From Gnetum montanum (taxonomy: Eukaryota; Streptophyta; Gnetopsida; Gnetales; Gnetaceae), in assembly GCA_015680685.1 (NCBI GenBank), contig MNCI01002105.1, positions 1 through 64,000 on the forward strand: 64,000 nucleotides of DNA, in the 5' to 3' direction. How positions within the stretch are numbered: the first letter of the stretch is position 1; each line of letters opens with the position of its first letter. Shown here piece by piece: positions 33,377 to 45,121 of the stretch. The notes beneath the pieces are model-generated. The model saw only the letters and a program-made list of their open reading frames with translations. It ran no database searches and was not told where the DNA came from. Position numbers and translations under genes: made by a program.

Positions 33377-33545
33377 TCACGAGCCCAATGCTAGTTTAAG
33401 GCCATTTCGAGCTATGTATTGGTAGTTTAAGGCCATTCCAGACCCTAGTGGTAGGTTAAGGCCATCTCAAGCTATGTGTTGAAAGTAAAAGTGTCACCAT
33501 TTTTAGGCCATGGTAGGTTGTAGTGCTAGTTTAAGGCCTTTTCGG
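33377..33545. repeat. minisatellite array A of E3 (between protease and antisense gene)
   Basis: About five units with the core AGTTTAAGGCCATTTCGAGC, with starts near 33391, 33421, 33451 and 33519. The E4 counterpart is at 43093-43305 in reverse orientation. Same family of unit as arrays B and C (AGTTTAAGGTCTTAGCA). Confidence 0.7.
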
Positions 33546-33872
33546 GCCATGTAATGTAAGGGATATTGCCAGTATGAGGTTGTGGTGGGCACGTATTTTT
33601 GTAGTTTTAGTTTTATGATTTTTATGTATTTTAATTTTTTCATGCATAAGCTAATAACTGATAAAAAGTAAACTAAACAAGCAAGGATATAAACTAAGCA
33701 AAAATGCACAAAAAAGAGAAATAAATGCATAATAAAGAAAAAAATGCAAAATGCAAACAACCAAGCTAAATGTAAATGCATAAATAAAATGCAAGCAAGT
33801 GGGGTATGTAGAAGTGAGGGATAGGTGGGCACCTAGTGCATGTTGAACTAAGGGAATGCTCTAGTCATTCAA

Positions 33873-34800
33873 CTACTTCCTAACCTGGCTTAACTTAGGG
33901 GGTGGGTAGGGCCTGGATGGTACTTTGCGGTACTCACCTTGACCTTCATCAACTATGTTGAAGGGTAATTCTACCCAAAAAGCATCCTCTGAGAGGTCGT
34001 TAGGTCCCTTTGGCTCTTTGGGTTGGTCTGCCTCACATGTTTCATCCATGTCCTTTATGAAAGGTGTGTCATCAGGGAACTCCACCTCTGACCCTCATTC
34101 TTTGTCTATATTGTTGATGGCCAAAGAGGTTGCATTGTCACCATAAATGATAACCTCATCACCTTTCTATGGAAGGTTGATTTCTTAGTGAATAGGAGAG
34201 AAGATGGCCCATAGTTGGGCCAACCAAGGCCTACCTAAGATTAGGTTGAAGCCTAGCATCTCCTCAATGACGATGAACTCTACAATGATGGGGAATTATT
34301 CCCTTGCCATGAATGCTATCATGATCATTTCCCATACGACAATGCATGATCCATTGAAGGACTTTAGGCATGTTATCCTCATGGGTTTAATTTGATCGAT
34401 AAGACCTAGCTTGTCAATGATGGTATATGGGATGACATTCATTATCAACCCATCATCGACATGCACCCTGAAGATTCTACATTGCCCAACATGAATGGTG
34501 ATAAGCATTAGCATAGTAATGACCTTACCCTTCTCAAGGTCAACCTTGATCGCCTCATCATGTAATGCCAGGGGCATTGAACTTAATTTCTATGGTGTAG
34601 GGGAAAACGTCACAGCATGGATGGATTGTTTATCTACTAGGATGTCCTCTGTAACAAGGATGGAGGTTAACATGTGGACCAATGCTTTGCAATGGGTGGA
34701 GGAGGGCATGAATAGGTCGTATAGACTTAACATTGTGTTTTTTTTCTTTCAAGCCTATTTCACCTAGCCCAATGCATCTAAGAAATATTTTCTACTATTT
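33873..34800 (-). pseudogene. PR: E3 protease
   Basis: Minus strand. MPLALHDEAIKVDLEKGK (from 34577) and VHVDDGLIMNVIPYTIIDKLGL correspond to the Tat protease pattern V-x-V-D-x-G-A-x-x-N-V-I-P; the catalytic Asp may be kept, but the following residues are changed. LKSFNGS and FNLILG follow. The end at about 33880 reads LPFNIVDEGQGEYRKVPSRPYPPPK, near-identical in plan to the end of the E4 protease unit (42720-42837). The gag-protease unit ends here and the intron-like spacer begins. Confidence 0.65.
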
Positions 34801-36845
34801 TCCTTTTTTGCCTTCACCTTCTTCATGCAACCCAAGAGATGAATCTCTTGTGAAGGAGATTTAGGCTTAGCTTGTCTTGCTTGTATAGGAGCCAAAGTGC
34901 TCAGTTGCTAGTTGCTTTTGGTGGCCTCCATGGTTGATTTGGCCATGGGGATGAAGGACAAGGGGACTGGCTTTGGTGGTCCTAGTTCTATTTACTCTTG
35001 GTGTTGCCTAAGCATTTTTTTCACAAGGCACTTGTTAGGCCTCCTGGGTTACCACCTAGACATTTTACCAGCGTTGCCCACAAGATGATCCCTTGGACGT
35101 GTAGGGGTTGATGCATGGTCCATCATTAGACTCTAACTAGGTAAGGAGGCCTTACATTATGACATCCTAACAATAAAGGATGACTAGGCTATTGCTATTG
35201 TAATGTGTTGCAAGATCCTAACCATAAAGAATGTTGTGGGTGCTCGAGGTGATGCTTTGATAACAAAAGGGATCCTTGAACTAGTGGACGTTAGGGGGGC
35301 CCTAGCATTACCAGAGGGCACATGAACCATGAATGGTTCCTATGCCAATTCTAAGTTGTCATCAATGTTGATAATTTTGATAGTATGGACCTTGCACTGC
35401 TCATGTTCAAAAGATCCTTGTAGACCCTCATCGATTGGTTTTGGGGGCAAACAGGGTTGATGGCATCAAGAACTAGCTCGCCCTGATCAATCATGCATTA
35501 GATGTCATCTTGTAGAGCCATGCAGAAGTTTGTACCATGTCCAAGAAATTGATGATAGTGGCAAAATTGATCTAGCCTAAAATGTTAAGGGACTACAGGC
35601 CCATTTGGTGATGCAGCTAAGGGATTCCTGAGGAGTTTTCCATATTAGTCATGCTTGTTATGAGCCTCCTTGGACATTTTCTTGTACTAAATTCTTCCAA
35701 CCTTAAGTAGTTGTTCGAAGAGTTCTGATAGCTTGAGTGGAAATGGTATGTACTTTGAGTGGTCCTTGTGCTCAAAGTTTGGCCTTGGGGCAACTTACCC
35801 TGCAGCCACCAATGTTGCAAGCTAGTTGATTATCGTAGTGCTAGGGCTGGGAGCCTTGTTGTTGGCTAGGGCCTTGGGTAGCTTGGCCATTGGTTTAGCA
35901 TTGGTTGGCTTGGCCCCATTGGCCACTATTGCCATAGTTGTTTCTTGTTTTCGCTCATCCTTGTCCTTTTTGACATGCAAATTCTTATAGGCCATGTAGC
36001 TTGAGTTCTTGCTGGCCTCCACTACATCCTGAATGCTCTTTGTTTGAGCAAATGCTTAGCTTAAGGATTATAGGACTAGGTAATATAGCTTTGACTTAAT
36101 AAAGTTATTCATTGCACCCTTGAAAATTGCCAATAGGTGCATTTCGATAATGGGCTGATGGATTTTTCTAAGCAATACGCTCTAGTGTTGTATAAATTTT
36201 TGCATGGGCTCAAAGTGGCCCTACTTAATCTACATTAGCTAGTCCAGGTTCACCTCGAGCTTCAAGTTATAACTTGAAGAACATGAAAAATCGGCTAAGC
36301 AAATCTTCCAAATAGGAAATGGAGGCCTTGGGAACCACATGGTACCAATCCAGTGCCTTACCAATCAAGGACATGGCAAACACATGGATAATGGCATGTG
36401 GTCATGCTTGCAATAGAAGGCATTCAAAATAAAATATTACTAGGTCTACATTAGGATCCTCTTCACTATTGTATATGGTGAATTTGGGGAGTGGAACCCC
36501 AGTAGGCAATGTGAGTGGTGGAATCACAATACTAATCACATTATCTTGGCAGAAATCCATCACATGTACCATTTCTAAGGAGGCAACCTGAAGCCACTTG
36601 ACCTTCTCTATCAAAGTGTGGATGAGCTAGAATGCTTGATCTAAGCTCAAGGAGGTTGCAGTGGGTTGCATCGATTGTGCTACCCACTATGCTACTTACA
36701 TGGCCCACAACCTAGTTGTAGGTTGTGAGACCATACGTGATGCTTGTTGTGTGGGCTGTGCCATGGGCATGACGATTGAGGCCCACCATGCATTTGTTGG
36801 TTGGGTCACTGTGAAGGGGACTAACTTTAGAAGCTACTAAACATG
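34801..36845 (-). pseudogene. gag: E3 gag
   Basis: Minus strand. Around 36614-36402 MIEKVKWLQVASLEMVHVMDF and YNSEEDPNVDLVIFYFECLLLQA give the start of the capsid core (D-P-x-x-H-L-x-x-F in the family). The stretch 36022-35822 (YMAYKNLHVKKDKDERKQE) is the basic region after the core. The E4 copy (39076-41660) matches it throughout and keeps the C-H-H-C knuckle. Similarity to E4 ends at about 36845, just short of the E4 LTR. Confidence 0.65.
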
Positions 36846-37039
36846 GCTAAATTTGGGACTACACTCACTACCCTAAGAGCCAACTACACTCTATACGTTG
36901 AGAGCTAGCTACTCTCCTAGGTGCCCAAAGTTTGACTTAGTGTAAGATGTATGTTCTAGGGTTTGTCAAGCAGGGTTCCAAGGGAACTGACAATGGGATC
37001 CAGTTTACACTAGCTCATTTGTAGACAACTTCTACACTA
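36846..37039. other. unassigned 194-bp segment between E3 gag and E4 LTR
   Basis: It does not match the E4 gag or leader. Its wording (GACTACACTCACTACCC, CAACTACACTC) is like the palindrome-bearing U3 sequence of the Tat-like LTRs, so it could be a remnant of another LTR, but the match is not convincing. Confidence 0.3.
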
Positions 37040-38682
37040 TGAAACACCACCAAATTTAGGCTCTCAGGTCTCAACTACAAATTTGGCTAAGTGTCAAAAC
37101 TTGAGAAATTTGTTCTAAGTGTTAATACTATGCTCTCACTACTAGGACTACACTCCAAAGTGTAGTCAATGTAGGTGATACTAATAGTCAAGATTTGCAA
37201 AATTTCTCTAAATGTTAATAGTAGCTGAAGATTTTTTCAAGTTCACTGACTATACTCACCCTATCGAGACTACACTTTAGAGTGTAGTCAGCCTTGGAAT
37301 GACCAGCTTGCAATTTTTCCCAAGTGTTAGGTTAGACGCACTGAGCATGTATGGGATGGAAAAAATAATTTGGTAGATTTTCTAACTCTTGATCCTACAC
37401 TACCTACTATGCTCCAAATCATAGTTAGTGTAATTTGCATGAGCACATCAACTTTGTCAAACTTTTCCAAGTGTTAGGACTACACTCACACCTCCAAGAC
37501 TATGCTCTAAAGCGTAGCTAGCATAGCCTGCATAGAGAATCATTTTCTAGCAATATTTTCCCAACTCCTTAGGCTATGCTCTAGAGCGTAGTTAATGTAA
37601 TCTACCAAAACTACCTCCAAAAGCTTCCAAAACTCAACATCAGCCTGCATCTTAGCTCTAGCATTTTTCTGGCAAGAAAGATTAGCAACTATCATTTCAT
37701 TTGCACCCCTCATTCACCCCTAAAATTGTACCTATGCTTGATACCACTTGAAAGAGTGGGCAGCATAGTCCCAAAGTGTAGTCTCCAAATTGCATTGTTT
37801 TACACTATTTTTAGGTACTTTTTGGTTTATCTAGCATTTGCATTTGTAGTCTTTGTAGCATAGTCATAGTCTAGCAGTCTCACAAAGTCCATTAGAGCAC
37901 ACCAATAGAAAACCATTTTGCTTTAGTGGGAGCATAGCCAAGGACTAGCATAGTTCCAACTACCTCTCTACCATGTGATGCTTGATCTACGATTCACGCT
38001 AACACTAACCCTATAAATACCACTGTGCTTCACATTTTAGGGGCTAGAATTTTCATTTAGCAGTTGGCATTTTGGCATTGAGACTCTTACACCCAAGCAT
38101 CCTTAGCAACTTAACAAAATTTGGGACACCACCCTAACACCATTGTACACCTCCCAACACATTGTACACCAACGTAACTTGTGGGACACCATGTAAACCA
38201 ACTTGGCAAGCTCAGACTCCATGGCGAATGTTAGTTCTTCATAGCTAGACATTTTGAGACCGTGACTATGCTCACCTACTCCACCTGTTATACATTTCAT
38301 ACCTTCTAAAATTTCCTTTGCAATTGACTATGCTTCCTTGTTTAGGGTGGTGTTTTTTTCTCTTACTCACATTCTATGCATTTATCACATTTTTCTTACA
38401 TTTTTAGCATTTTACTTGCATTTTTCACTATTTAAGCATGTATTCATGCATTTGCACCTTTATTCTCATGTTCAAAATCCCTACTATGCTCACATCCACA
38501 GACACCACAAACATTGCAAAACACCACATCCCCTTTAACACTCGTTATGTTATAACACCTGTAAGTCCCAGTTTGATTGACAAGACTGTTCTAGGCACCC
38601 CCACCTTTATTCTAAGCTAGCCCTCATGTAGAAGCAAGGTAAAGACTGTGTAACTGAGGACCTCTCGATGTCCTGTTCTACA
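37040..38682 (+). repeat. 5' LTR of E4
   Basis: Starts TGAAACACCACC, as E3 and E5 do, and ends TGTTCTACA, like ATCACTACA in E5. 1643 bp. U3 holds five palindromes (37146-37167, 37268-37289, about 37407-37426, 37498-37519 and 37572-37593). The TATA box is at 38012-38019. The sequence after the LTR end, GTTTTCTAGTGCTAGAAG, is shared with E5 (GTTTTCTACTGCTAGAGA) and should be the primer site. Confidence 0.8.
38012..38019 (+). promoter_or_regulatory. TATA box of E4 LTR
   Basis: TATAAATA in CCCTATAAATACCACTG, conserved with E3 and E5 LTRs. Confidence 0.65.
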
Positions 38683-38700
38683 GTTTTCTAGTGCTAGAAG
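38683..38700 (+). other. candidate primer-binding site of E4
   Basis: GTTTTCTAGTGCTAGAAG directly abuts the LTR end and is conserved in E5 (minus strand, 60229 downward). I could not match it to a particular tRNA from memory, and the CTAG steps may be decayed CTGG or CCAG, so the primer is unassigned. Confidence 0.45.
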
Positions 38701-39075
38701 GAGGGCCTTCACCATTTCCTTCTTTGACCATCCCTTGGTTATTTCCTTGTGTGCTCTCTAAACCATTGGTATGGAGTGGACCCCATTGTTGGTTCCCTTG
38801 GAACCTTGTTGAGCAACACCAAAGTGCATAACTTGCAATCAACTAGATTCTGGGTTCTTGACAGTGTAGCTAGCCCTAACATAGTGAGCATAGTAAGCTC
38901 TAAGCATAGTCCCAGAGTTAGCATTTTTTTTGTAATTTACAGTTAGCTATTATCTTCCATTTTTACACTTAGTTGTTTTCTCAGCAGTTGCATACTTAGC
39001 CCTTTTTCTGAATTTTAGCGCTTAGCCCTTTTTCTTCCTATTTTGCATAAGAAACTCTTGGCATTGTCCCATGCA

Positions 39076-41660
39076 TCATGAATCCCAAACAACCTTTGAC
39101 CTCTGCCCCAAGTGTGATTGTTGTTCAACTTGTTTAGTAGGAAATATAAATTAACCTTCCTAGGTTTGAGGGCCCTATCCTTGTATAAAGGTAATCTCTT
39201 AGGCAATGCAACTTGCCTCCTGAGGTCATGGTGCTTAATGATGAGCAGTATAACTTTATTTCTGAAAAACTCTAGGTGGGTTTGCCTTTAGACTACCAAG
39301 AAATTGAAGCCAAACATAGTTATAAAATCATGTATCAAAACAAGAGGGAATGGCTCCCCCTCTAATTTTGACTATGTACTACTCACAAAAGATTACCAGT
39401 GGATGTTGGACAACCTCTTCTACAACATGAGCCGTGAGGAAGGGATGGACTACGAGGAGCCCCTCTAAGAGAAGTTGAAAGAGTTCGAGACTCAATCTAA
39501 GCATGAGAACCCATTCCATGCCTCATTCTAGTAAATAGCCTCTACTTTCATTCCTCTAATGTCCCCACAACCTAGCACCACTACCCAAGTCAACACCTAT
39601 GGTGGTAACCCAGCAGATGCTGTAGGCACACCAAGATGTAGCTCCAACTTTTAGTCTTTCCATTAACATGCCTTTCACCATCTTTACACAGCCTTCGCAA
39701 CCTATTTAGCCTATTTAGCTCATTCAGCCTATTTAGGTTGTCCAACCTTCCATAGCAATAACCATTGCACCTATGCAACCTTACATGCACACCATTCACA
39801 TTTCTTGCCCATTATACTTGACTCAGGTGTCATTCATCTCACCTATCATGTTGGCACCCCTTACAATGGCCCAACCCATGAACACATGGTGGGGTCCAAG
39901 TGCTATGTCCATGGTGCAGCCCACGCAATAGGCATCGCGTGTGGTCACACAACCTAGAGTCAGGTCGTGGACCATCCAACAACAATAACAGGCAATACAA
40001 AACATGCAGCCTACCACTATAATCACACTTGGCCTTGACCAAGCCTTCTAACTAATCCAAAGCCTTATTGAAGAGGTCAAGTAGCTTAATGCTACCTCCT
40101 TAGAAATTGTTCATGTGATGGACTTCTAATAGGATGATCGAAATAGTCCTATAGTCCCACCATTGGCATTCCCCACCAAGGTCCCACTCCCATAGTTCAC
40201 CAAATACAATAGTGAAGGAGACCCTAACATCCATCTAGTGACCTTTTGATTAGAATGCCTCCTATTATAGGCATGTCCAACATCATCATTTACATGTTCT
40301 CCATGTCCCTAATTTGCAAGGCACTAAATTTGTATCATGTGCTTCCGAGGGCCTCCATCACTTCTTTAGAGGAATTGCTTACCCAATTTGTTACTCGCTT
40401 CAAGTACAAGTTGAAGCCTGAAGCAACCCTAGACCAACCGATGCAAGTAAAGCAAGGCCACTTAGAGCTCGTGTAAAAATTTATTCAATGGTGGAGTGCA
40501 TTTCTCAATGAGATCCACAAACCTATTGTGAAGACACACTTGCTAGCCATCTTCAAAGGCATAGTAAACAACTTCATCAAGCTAAAACTATACTACCTTG
40601 CCCTACAATCCCTAATACAAGCATTTGCACAAACTAAGAGCATTCAGGATGGAGAAAAGGCTAGCAAGTATTTGACCTACATGGCCTACAAAAACTTACA
40701 CATGAAGAAGGAGAAAGATAAGGACAAAGCTAAGCAACCAACCACAATCGTTGCAACGATGGCCAACGAGGCTAAGCGAACCAATGTTAAACCAACGACT
40801 AAGCTACCCAAGGCCCCAACCAATAACAACAAGGTAGCTAGCCCTAGCCCAGCAACAAACAACCAATCTATGTGATCAGTAGCCGTGGCACTAGGCCTAG
40901 CCTCGAGTACAAGGATCACTCGAAGTATATGTTGTTGTCGATGAAGCAATCAAAGCTATTGGACCAACTACTTCATGCTAGATGCATCCAGTATAAGAAA
41001 ATGTCTTAGGACACTCATAAGTAGCATGATCAATACTATAAGCTCCTCAGGAGTCCTTCAACTACACTACCAAACAAGCCCCCAATCCCTAAGCATTTTA
41101 GATTGGACCGATTTTGCTAGTATCACCAACTAAAAGGTCATGACATAGACTTTTGCATGGCTTTGTAGGATGACATCCAATGCATGATTGACAAGAGTGA
41201 GTTGTTCCTTGATCCTACCAACCCGATGCTCCCCTAGAACTAGTCAATGAGGGTTTACAAGGATCCACTTAATGCAAGTGGTGCAAGGTACATCATCAAT
41301 GCCATCAGCATTGATGACGATGCAAAATCAACACAATAGCCATTTGTGGTTCATGTGCCTTCTAGTAACACTAGGGCCTCCTCAACACCAACTAGTTTAA
41401 GAACCCCTTTTGTCATAAGACCATCACCTCAAGTGCCCATAACACCCTTTGTGGTCAAGGCCCCACAACATGTTATAACTTCAATAGCCCAAACACCCTT
41501 CGTTGTGAGGGTGTCATAGCATGTAGGCCCCCCACTTGTTGGGAGCCTGATGGTGGGTAATGCATTGGCCCTTGCTTGACCATGACCCCATCCTACAAGG
41601 GACACCAACAAGCAAATGAGATGGCAAATTTGGAGGCCCAACGAGCACCTCACTAATCAA
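39076..41660 (+). pseudogene. gag: E4 gag
   Basis: A frame begins MNPKQPLTSAPSV at about 39077. The P/Q/S-rich N-terminal half (to about 39980) is followed by the capsid core: EGDPNIHLVTF (about 40218), then YHVLPRASITSLEELLTQF and VTRFKYKLKPEATLDQPMQV (40330-40450), the W-Y-x-x-L-P-x-G-S-I-x-S-F block and its continuation. A KKEKDKDKAKQ basic stretch follows at 40710. A zinc knuckle CQYHQLKGHDIDFC of C-x2-H-x4-H-x4-C type sits at about 41116-41157, followed by the L-x-x-D-I-x-x-x-I tail. The C-terminus is P/V/T-rich with several near repeats of TPFVV. Most stops are TAG at Gln or Trp positions. Confidence 0.75.
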
Positions 41661-41929
41661 ATGCTTAGGAAACACTAGGAGTAAAGGGCATTAGACCCAC
41701 CAAATCCTATTCCCTTGTCCTCCATACTAATGGCCCAACCAATTGAAGAGGCCACCACTAAAAGCAATTAACCAAGGAGCACTAAGGCTCTAAAATAATT
41801 GAGTAGCCAAAAATGAAGCATTGAGGCTCAAAAGTAAACAAAACAAGCAAGGCTCAAATCTACTCCATGAGAGATCTATCTCTTAGGATGAATAAAGGAG
41901 ATGAAGGCCACCAACAAAAAAGTGGTAGA

Positions 41930-42837
41930 CCATGGCAAAGACTTTCTTGATGCATTGGTATAGGTTAAGAAACCTGTATGACTTGGCAATGACTTCCACT
42001 ACTCATTATGAAGCATTAGTATGCATGTTGACTTCCATTTCCATTACGGAGGACATTCCAGTGGATGAACAGTCCATTCAAACTATGATGTTGCCTCTTC
42101 CCTCGCAGGAATCAAGTTCAAGGCCCCTAGCATTTCATGATGAGGTGATTAAGGTGGATCCTAAGAAGGGTTAAGTCATTACTGTGCTAATATTCATTAC
42201 CATCTACATGGGGGAATGCAAAATTCAAGGGGTGCAAGTCAATGATGAGTTGACAACCAATGTCATCCCATACACAGTTTTTGACAAGCTTAGTCTTGCT
42301 AACCAAATTCAACTAATGAAGAAAACCTACTTGAAATCCTTCAATGGATCTCTTGTTGTTTTACAGGAAACTATCACAATAGCCTTCATAGTAGAGGAGT
42401 AATTCCCCATCACAGCCAAATTCATAGTGGTTGAAGAAAGGCTAGGTTTCAACCCAATCTCGGGTAGGCCCTGGTTAGACTAGTTGTAGACTGTCTCTTC
42501 CCCAATCCATTAGGAAATCTACCTTCTATACAAATGTGGAGAGGTTATCATACATGATGACAATGTAGCCCCTATGATCATTAGCAACATTAATGCTAAG
42601 CAAGGGTCAGAGGTGGAGTTCCTCGATAACATGCCTCCCACAAAGGACGAAGGTGAAAAATGTGAAGCAAAATAACTCGAAGAGCCAACAGAAGCCCCTG
42701 ATCCTTTAAAAGACACTTTGTGGGTAGAATTTCGCTTTAACATAGTTGACAAAATTTAGAGCAAATACCATATTGTACCCTCTAGACCCTACGCACCTCC
42801 TAACCCACACCGAATTAGGAAACAACTATGTAACTAA
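41930..42837 (+). pseudogene. PR: E4 protease unit
   Basis: MAKTFLMHWYRLRNLYDLA, HYEALVCMLTS, then GVQVNDELTTNVIPYTVFDK where the family has V-x-V-D-x-G-A-x-x-N-V-I-P. The active-site Asp-Gly is not recognisable (N-D-E). SGRPWLD (about 42462-42482) matches the L-G-R-P-W-L block. The unit ends PSRPYAPPNPHRIRK and a stop TAA at 42835-42837, as in E3. A donor-like AAG/GTATCC follows at 42839. The position is where Ogre-type elements have the 5' side of their intron. Confidence 0.65.
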
Positions 42838-42838
42838 G

Positions 42839-42844
42839 GTATCC
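42839..42844 (+). promoter_or_regulatory. possible splice donor after E4 protease
   Basis: ACTAAG/GTATCC just after the protease stop. The E3 counterpart reads AGAGCATTCCC, so the GT is not conserved there. It would pair with the acceptor at 50779 if an Ogre-like intron exists. Weak on its own. Confidence 0.25.
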
Positions 42845-43092
42845 CCTTGGTCTAATAGGCACAAGGTCCCTGCCTGCCCCCCTTTTGCACACTTTACTTG
42901 TTTACATTTTGTTTGCATTTTACGTTAGCTTGGTTGTTTTCATCTTTTACATTATTCCTTTCTTTATGCATTTTCTCTATTTGTGCATTGCACTAAGTTT
43001 ACATTTTCACTTAGTTGCTTTTAGTAGTTAGTTTACATATAAAAATTCAAAATACATAAACACCATAAAATGCAAAAGTTACAAAACAAATA

Positions 43093-43305
43093 CCACGGCC
43101 CACTACAATGTTAAACTAGCAACACATGGCTTACCATGGCCTTAAATTGGTAATATCTAGCTCAAAATGGCCTTAAACTACTATATAGCCCGCCATGGCT
43201 TAAAACTGGCAATTAAATTTTCTTTATCACCAAGGCCCGAAATGGCCTAAAACTATCAAAGCATTATCTACATGTGTGTCCTTAAATGACCTAAAACTAG
43301 CAATC
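43093..43305. repeat. minisatellite array A of E4 (between protease and antisense gene)
   Basis: Six or so units with the core TGGCCTTAAACTAGCAA (plus strand), for example at 43108-43125, 43138-43150, 43170-43185, 43195-43212, 43242-43255 and 43280-43300. It is the reverse complement of the E3 array at 33377-33545, as expected for oppositely oriented elements. Confidence 0.7.
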
Positions 43306-43570
43306 ACATTATCTATTGCATCATTTCCACAACACATAGAAAATAAATACAAAACTCCACTCATCATACACTCCACATAGCAAAAATCCACTACATCTCA
43401 TAAAAAATAGTAGTACATATCATCCACATTACACCGAAAAAATATACAAAATACAGAAGTGCCTAGTGGTAGGGCTACATCAGGATTTACCTAACTGATG
43501 GTGCTAGGTGGGGGTAGAGGCTCCTCTTCTTCCATCATGTCGTTGGGGCCTACAGCATCGCCTAGTGCTT

Positions 43571-43666
43571 GTCAACAACAACAACATCAAAATATAAAAA
43601 ATGTAAGCAAGTGTACAATATACATCTAATAGAAAAAAGCATAAAAAGTAACATAAAAGAACTAAC
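43571..43666 (-). other. last intron of E4 antisense gene
   Basis: Minus-strand donor CTCTTAG/GTTAGT at 43666; the 3' side is TTGTTGTTGAC, where E3 keeps TTGTTGTAG, so the acceptor AG looks damaged in this copy. Same codon position as the 89-bp intron of E3. Confidence 0.55.
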
Positions 43667-44690
43667 CTAAGAGGATCCCACATCAATCATGTCTATGTCT
43701 ATTCTATCAAGGCTCTCCTCTAAGCATTAGAGGATTTTAGCCTCTGATAGCTATGCCTAGTCTTCCTAGTTGAAGTTAATACCTGCAAGGGTCTTTTCTT
43801 CATCCACAATGGTCCATGTGGGTGGCTATATAGAAAATGTGGCAAAAAATCCTCCCTTAAAGGCATGGCAATCTCCCACTCAGGAGAATCACTAACGACT
43901 ATGTGGCAAGCGAATATCTCAAAAGCTCGACTCCTACCAATCACCTCAATGAATAACTCAAGGTAGTAACCTTTGATGAACCCCTCTTTGAGTTGCTATA
44001 GATATGTGTCTTACTCACACTTGTAATGGTGCTTGTGGTCCTTCTACATGTGTTCCCACTTGCACACCTTAGCACTAAAGTCTTTTACTTCTAGCCTTTC
44101 TAAGCAAGCAAGTCCATCTATAACCTCTACTTGATGACCTCCCTAGTGGCCTCATTCTTGCCCTAGATTGCCAACTAGTACTTAGCATAATCAATCTCTA
44201 TGGCCCACTAGGTATCATCTCCCCATGCCTAAGCTAATAGAAAATCATATAGAGATTGAAGATCCCTAATCTTCTCATTTTTTCTTGCCACCATCTCTTC
44301 AAGCTCATTCATGCATTTCCATAGGTGCTCATTCGACTACTTGTAGTTGGATAATGCTTTTGTATTGGAAAGCATGCACCTGCTAGCTACCTCGTATATG
44401 CAGCGAGGTACTTGCTCAACTTTAGGGGAATACCTGGGGATGGCATCCACTTTGGCCACTTGGTTCAGATCCCAGCGGACCTTAGAACCTATTGGCATGC
44501 AACAAGCAAATCAACATTAGTCATAAAGTAAGCATAAAATTGGTAAAGCAATGCAAGAAAAACAACATGCATGCTAAGCTTAGGATCTGTCTACTATATG
44601 TGGTGCTCAACTATGCCTTTCATGAAGGAAACTTTATCTAGCATCTCAACCCATAGCTTCATGTGGTGGGTAGGTGAAGATGGTGGATCG

Positions 44691-44804
44691 CTGGTAAGAA
44701 CATTCGAGGCTATAACCCAACATGATGCAATGTTTAGCAACAACTAAATAGCCAAAGATGCAAGAGAAAAAGAACAAAAATAGATGGAAACTTAAAGCAC
44801 TTAC
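44691..44804 (-). other. intron between exons B and C of E4 antisense gene
   Basis: Minus-strand donor TTT/GTAAGTGC at 44804 and acceptor TTCTTACCAG/CG ending at 44691; 114 bp, T-rich, both consensus sites intact. The best-preserved intron of the set. Confidence 0.6.
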
Positions 44805-45027
44805 AAAGTAAGCCTTCAGGTGTGAGAGCAAGGGGATCCCCTAGTTGCACACAATCAAAGAGGCTAGCGAAATCACCCTCATCAAGGTAGAATAGCCCCT
44901 ATATATCAAATTGCTAGAAGGCCTCCGTGGCCTTGTATAGCTCCTCCTTGGGTGCCTCCTCCTCCTCAGCTTAAGGAGGGGCTATCTCTACCACTATCAT
45001 TGTCATTGCTTTGGTAGCCCTCTCACC

Positions 45028-45121
45028 TAATGCATGAAAATAACATAGTAGCATTAGTGTAACATAAAAAATTACAAACATAGATAATTTTAAGAACAAA
45101 TGCATCTACACATGAACTAAC
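45028..45121 (-). other. intron between exons A and B of E4 antisense gene
   Basis: Minus-strand donor GTAG/GTTAGTTC at 45121 and acceptor CATGCATTAG/GTGAG ending at 45028; 94 bp. It separates two reading frames that are each open apart from TAG codons. Confidence 0.55.

Larger units (their letters stand above)
24147..37039 (-). mobile_element. E3, Tat/Ogre-like LTR retrotransposon, 5' end outside or lost
   Basis: Minus-strand element: 3' LTR (about 24147-25671), polypurine tract, integrase, archaeal-type RNase H, RNase H, RT, then an intron-like spacer with an antisense gene, then protease and gag reaching 36845. Its 5' LTR is not seen because E4 begins at 37040. The second RNase H domain after the RT-RH linker identifies the Tat lineage. 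The catalytic RT box is mutated and stops are frequent. Confidence 0.75.
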
